A stretch of DNA of 64,000 bases from Poecilobothrus nobilitatus (lineage: Eukaryota; Arthropoda; Insecta; Diptera; Dolichopodidae): NCBI GenBank assembly GCA_947095535.1, contig OX352773.1, positions 207,162,093 to 207,226,092 of the forward strand, read 5' to 3'. The notes under the pieces are model-generated. The model was not told where the DNA came from. It searched no databases and was given only the letters and a program-made list of their open reading frames with translations. Below are positions 63,313-64,000 of the stretch, piece after piece. Both the position numbers and the translations under genes were made by a program. Position 1 is the stretch's first letter. Each line of letters begins with the position of its first letter.

Positions 63313-64000
63313 ATGTGTGATACAAATTCAGAAATTGAATTTGAAAAAATTAAATCTTTAGCGAAATTTTATGATAGTATTCCAGGTAAATTTTCAAATA
63401 AACAAAAGATTTTTTTGTTTTTTGTTTTAATTTAATTATTTTAATGCAAAAAAAAATTTTTTGTTTTTTAGATTATGGTGATATTAATCATTTATCAGAA
63501 AATGAATTTAATTCAGTTTTAACAAAATTAAGAGAAAATTCAATAAAATTACGTTGTAAATCTGCTTCAACATACAATATAAATGATAAAACAGAAAAGA
63601 ATAAAATTTATACAGGTAAAACAGCAACAACATCAACAACAACAACATTATTAGATTTAAATACTCAGAGACCATCAACCGCCATAACAAATTATTCAAC
63701 ATTTAAAGATTTAACAAAATATTCTAAAACAAGTACAAATCGAAAAAAATTTTCTGGTTCAGCGAAAAAATCAAAGTAAAATATAAAATACAAAAAAAAA
63801 TATATTTTAATTATTTTTAAAATTAATTATTATTTAGGAAATCATTAATTAAAAAATCATATTCAATGAGTCAACTTTATGATGATATGGATGGTTTAGA
63901 TTTAAAATCTGATGGAATTTATTCACCAATAGAAATTAATACAAAAGAAACAAAAAATTCAATAAATTTAACAAATAGAAGAATAAATAGTCCTTCTTTA
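63313..64000 (+). CDS. unrecognised Ser/Thr/Lys-rich protein, 3' partial
   Basis: Three exons are visible: 63313-63385, 63472-63775 and 63838 to the window end, with small introns of 86 and 62 bp (GTAAAT...TTTTTTAG and GTAAAA...ATTTAG). Phases match (1, then 2), giving 180 residues so far with no stop. The N-terminus reads MCDTNSEIEFEKIKSLAKFY, followed by LSENEFNSVLTKLREN, which looks helical and acidic/basic, then a low-complexity Ser/Thr/Asn/Lys region (TATTSTTTT). I do not recognise the family. The start is the first ATG that gives an open frame into a good donor. Multiple short introns and codon use like its neighbours support a genuine gene. Confidence 0.7.

Noticed and set aside
1..64000. 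CRISPR array, operon or bacterial-type defence locus
   Set aside because: The window is intron-bearing eukaryotic DNA, and no regularly spaced repeat array or polycistronic gene set is present.

Overview
The window is very AT-rich eukaryotic DNA with GT-AG introns, long homopolymer runs, polyglutamine and polyalanine tracts, and decayed transposons. It reads as an insect genome, most likely a fly (Diptera). The best anchor is a two-RRM Musashi-family protein that I recognise as the insect Rbp6 gene. All gene models below were assembled by eye from reading frame, splice-site consensus and phase; no alignment or transcript was available.

Layout. 1-11566 is intergenic, with a non-LTR reverse transcriptase remnant (about 2770-3320, minus) and a decayed Tc1/mariner-type element with 32-bp terminal repeats (6405-7406). 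From 11567 to 52835 there is a minus-strand gene for an NDUFA4-like mitochondrial membrane protein. Its three 5' exons (52288-52835) and three 3' exons (11567-12156) are separated by a putative 40.1-kb intron. Rbp6 lies inside that intron on the opposite strand: coding exons 14886-15443, 24536-25272 and 25353-25716, plus a probable alternative last exon at 30058-30112. The rest of the giant intron holds AT-rich DNA, simple repeats, a SINE copy at each side and several inverted-repeat elements.

52836-57975 is an accessory, transposon-rich block: a divergent tandem repeat, a 703-bp inverted-repeat element with a 6-bp target duplication, and a piggyBac element whose transposase lost the segment that should carry its second catalytic aspartate. 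At 57976-58961 (minus) is a two-exon gene for a single-pass membrane protein of unknown function. 58962-63312 is intergenic and carries a tRNA-headed SINE and a near-perfect 41-bp palindrome. A Ser/Thr/Lys-rich gene begins at 63313 on the plus strand and runs off the window end.

The genes do not form a pathway. The main structural theme is nesting: a conserved RNA-binding regulator (Rbp6) sits wholly within the intron of a small respiratory-chain-type gene on the other strand. I did not find a system I could call clearly new. The most useful leads are the nested arrangement, the alternative Rbp6 C-terminus, and the palindromic repeats of the piggyBac element.
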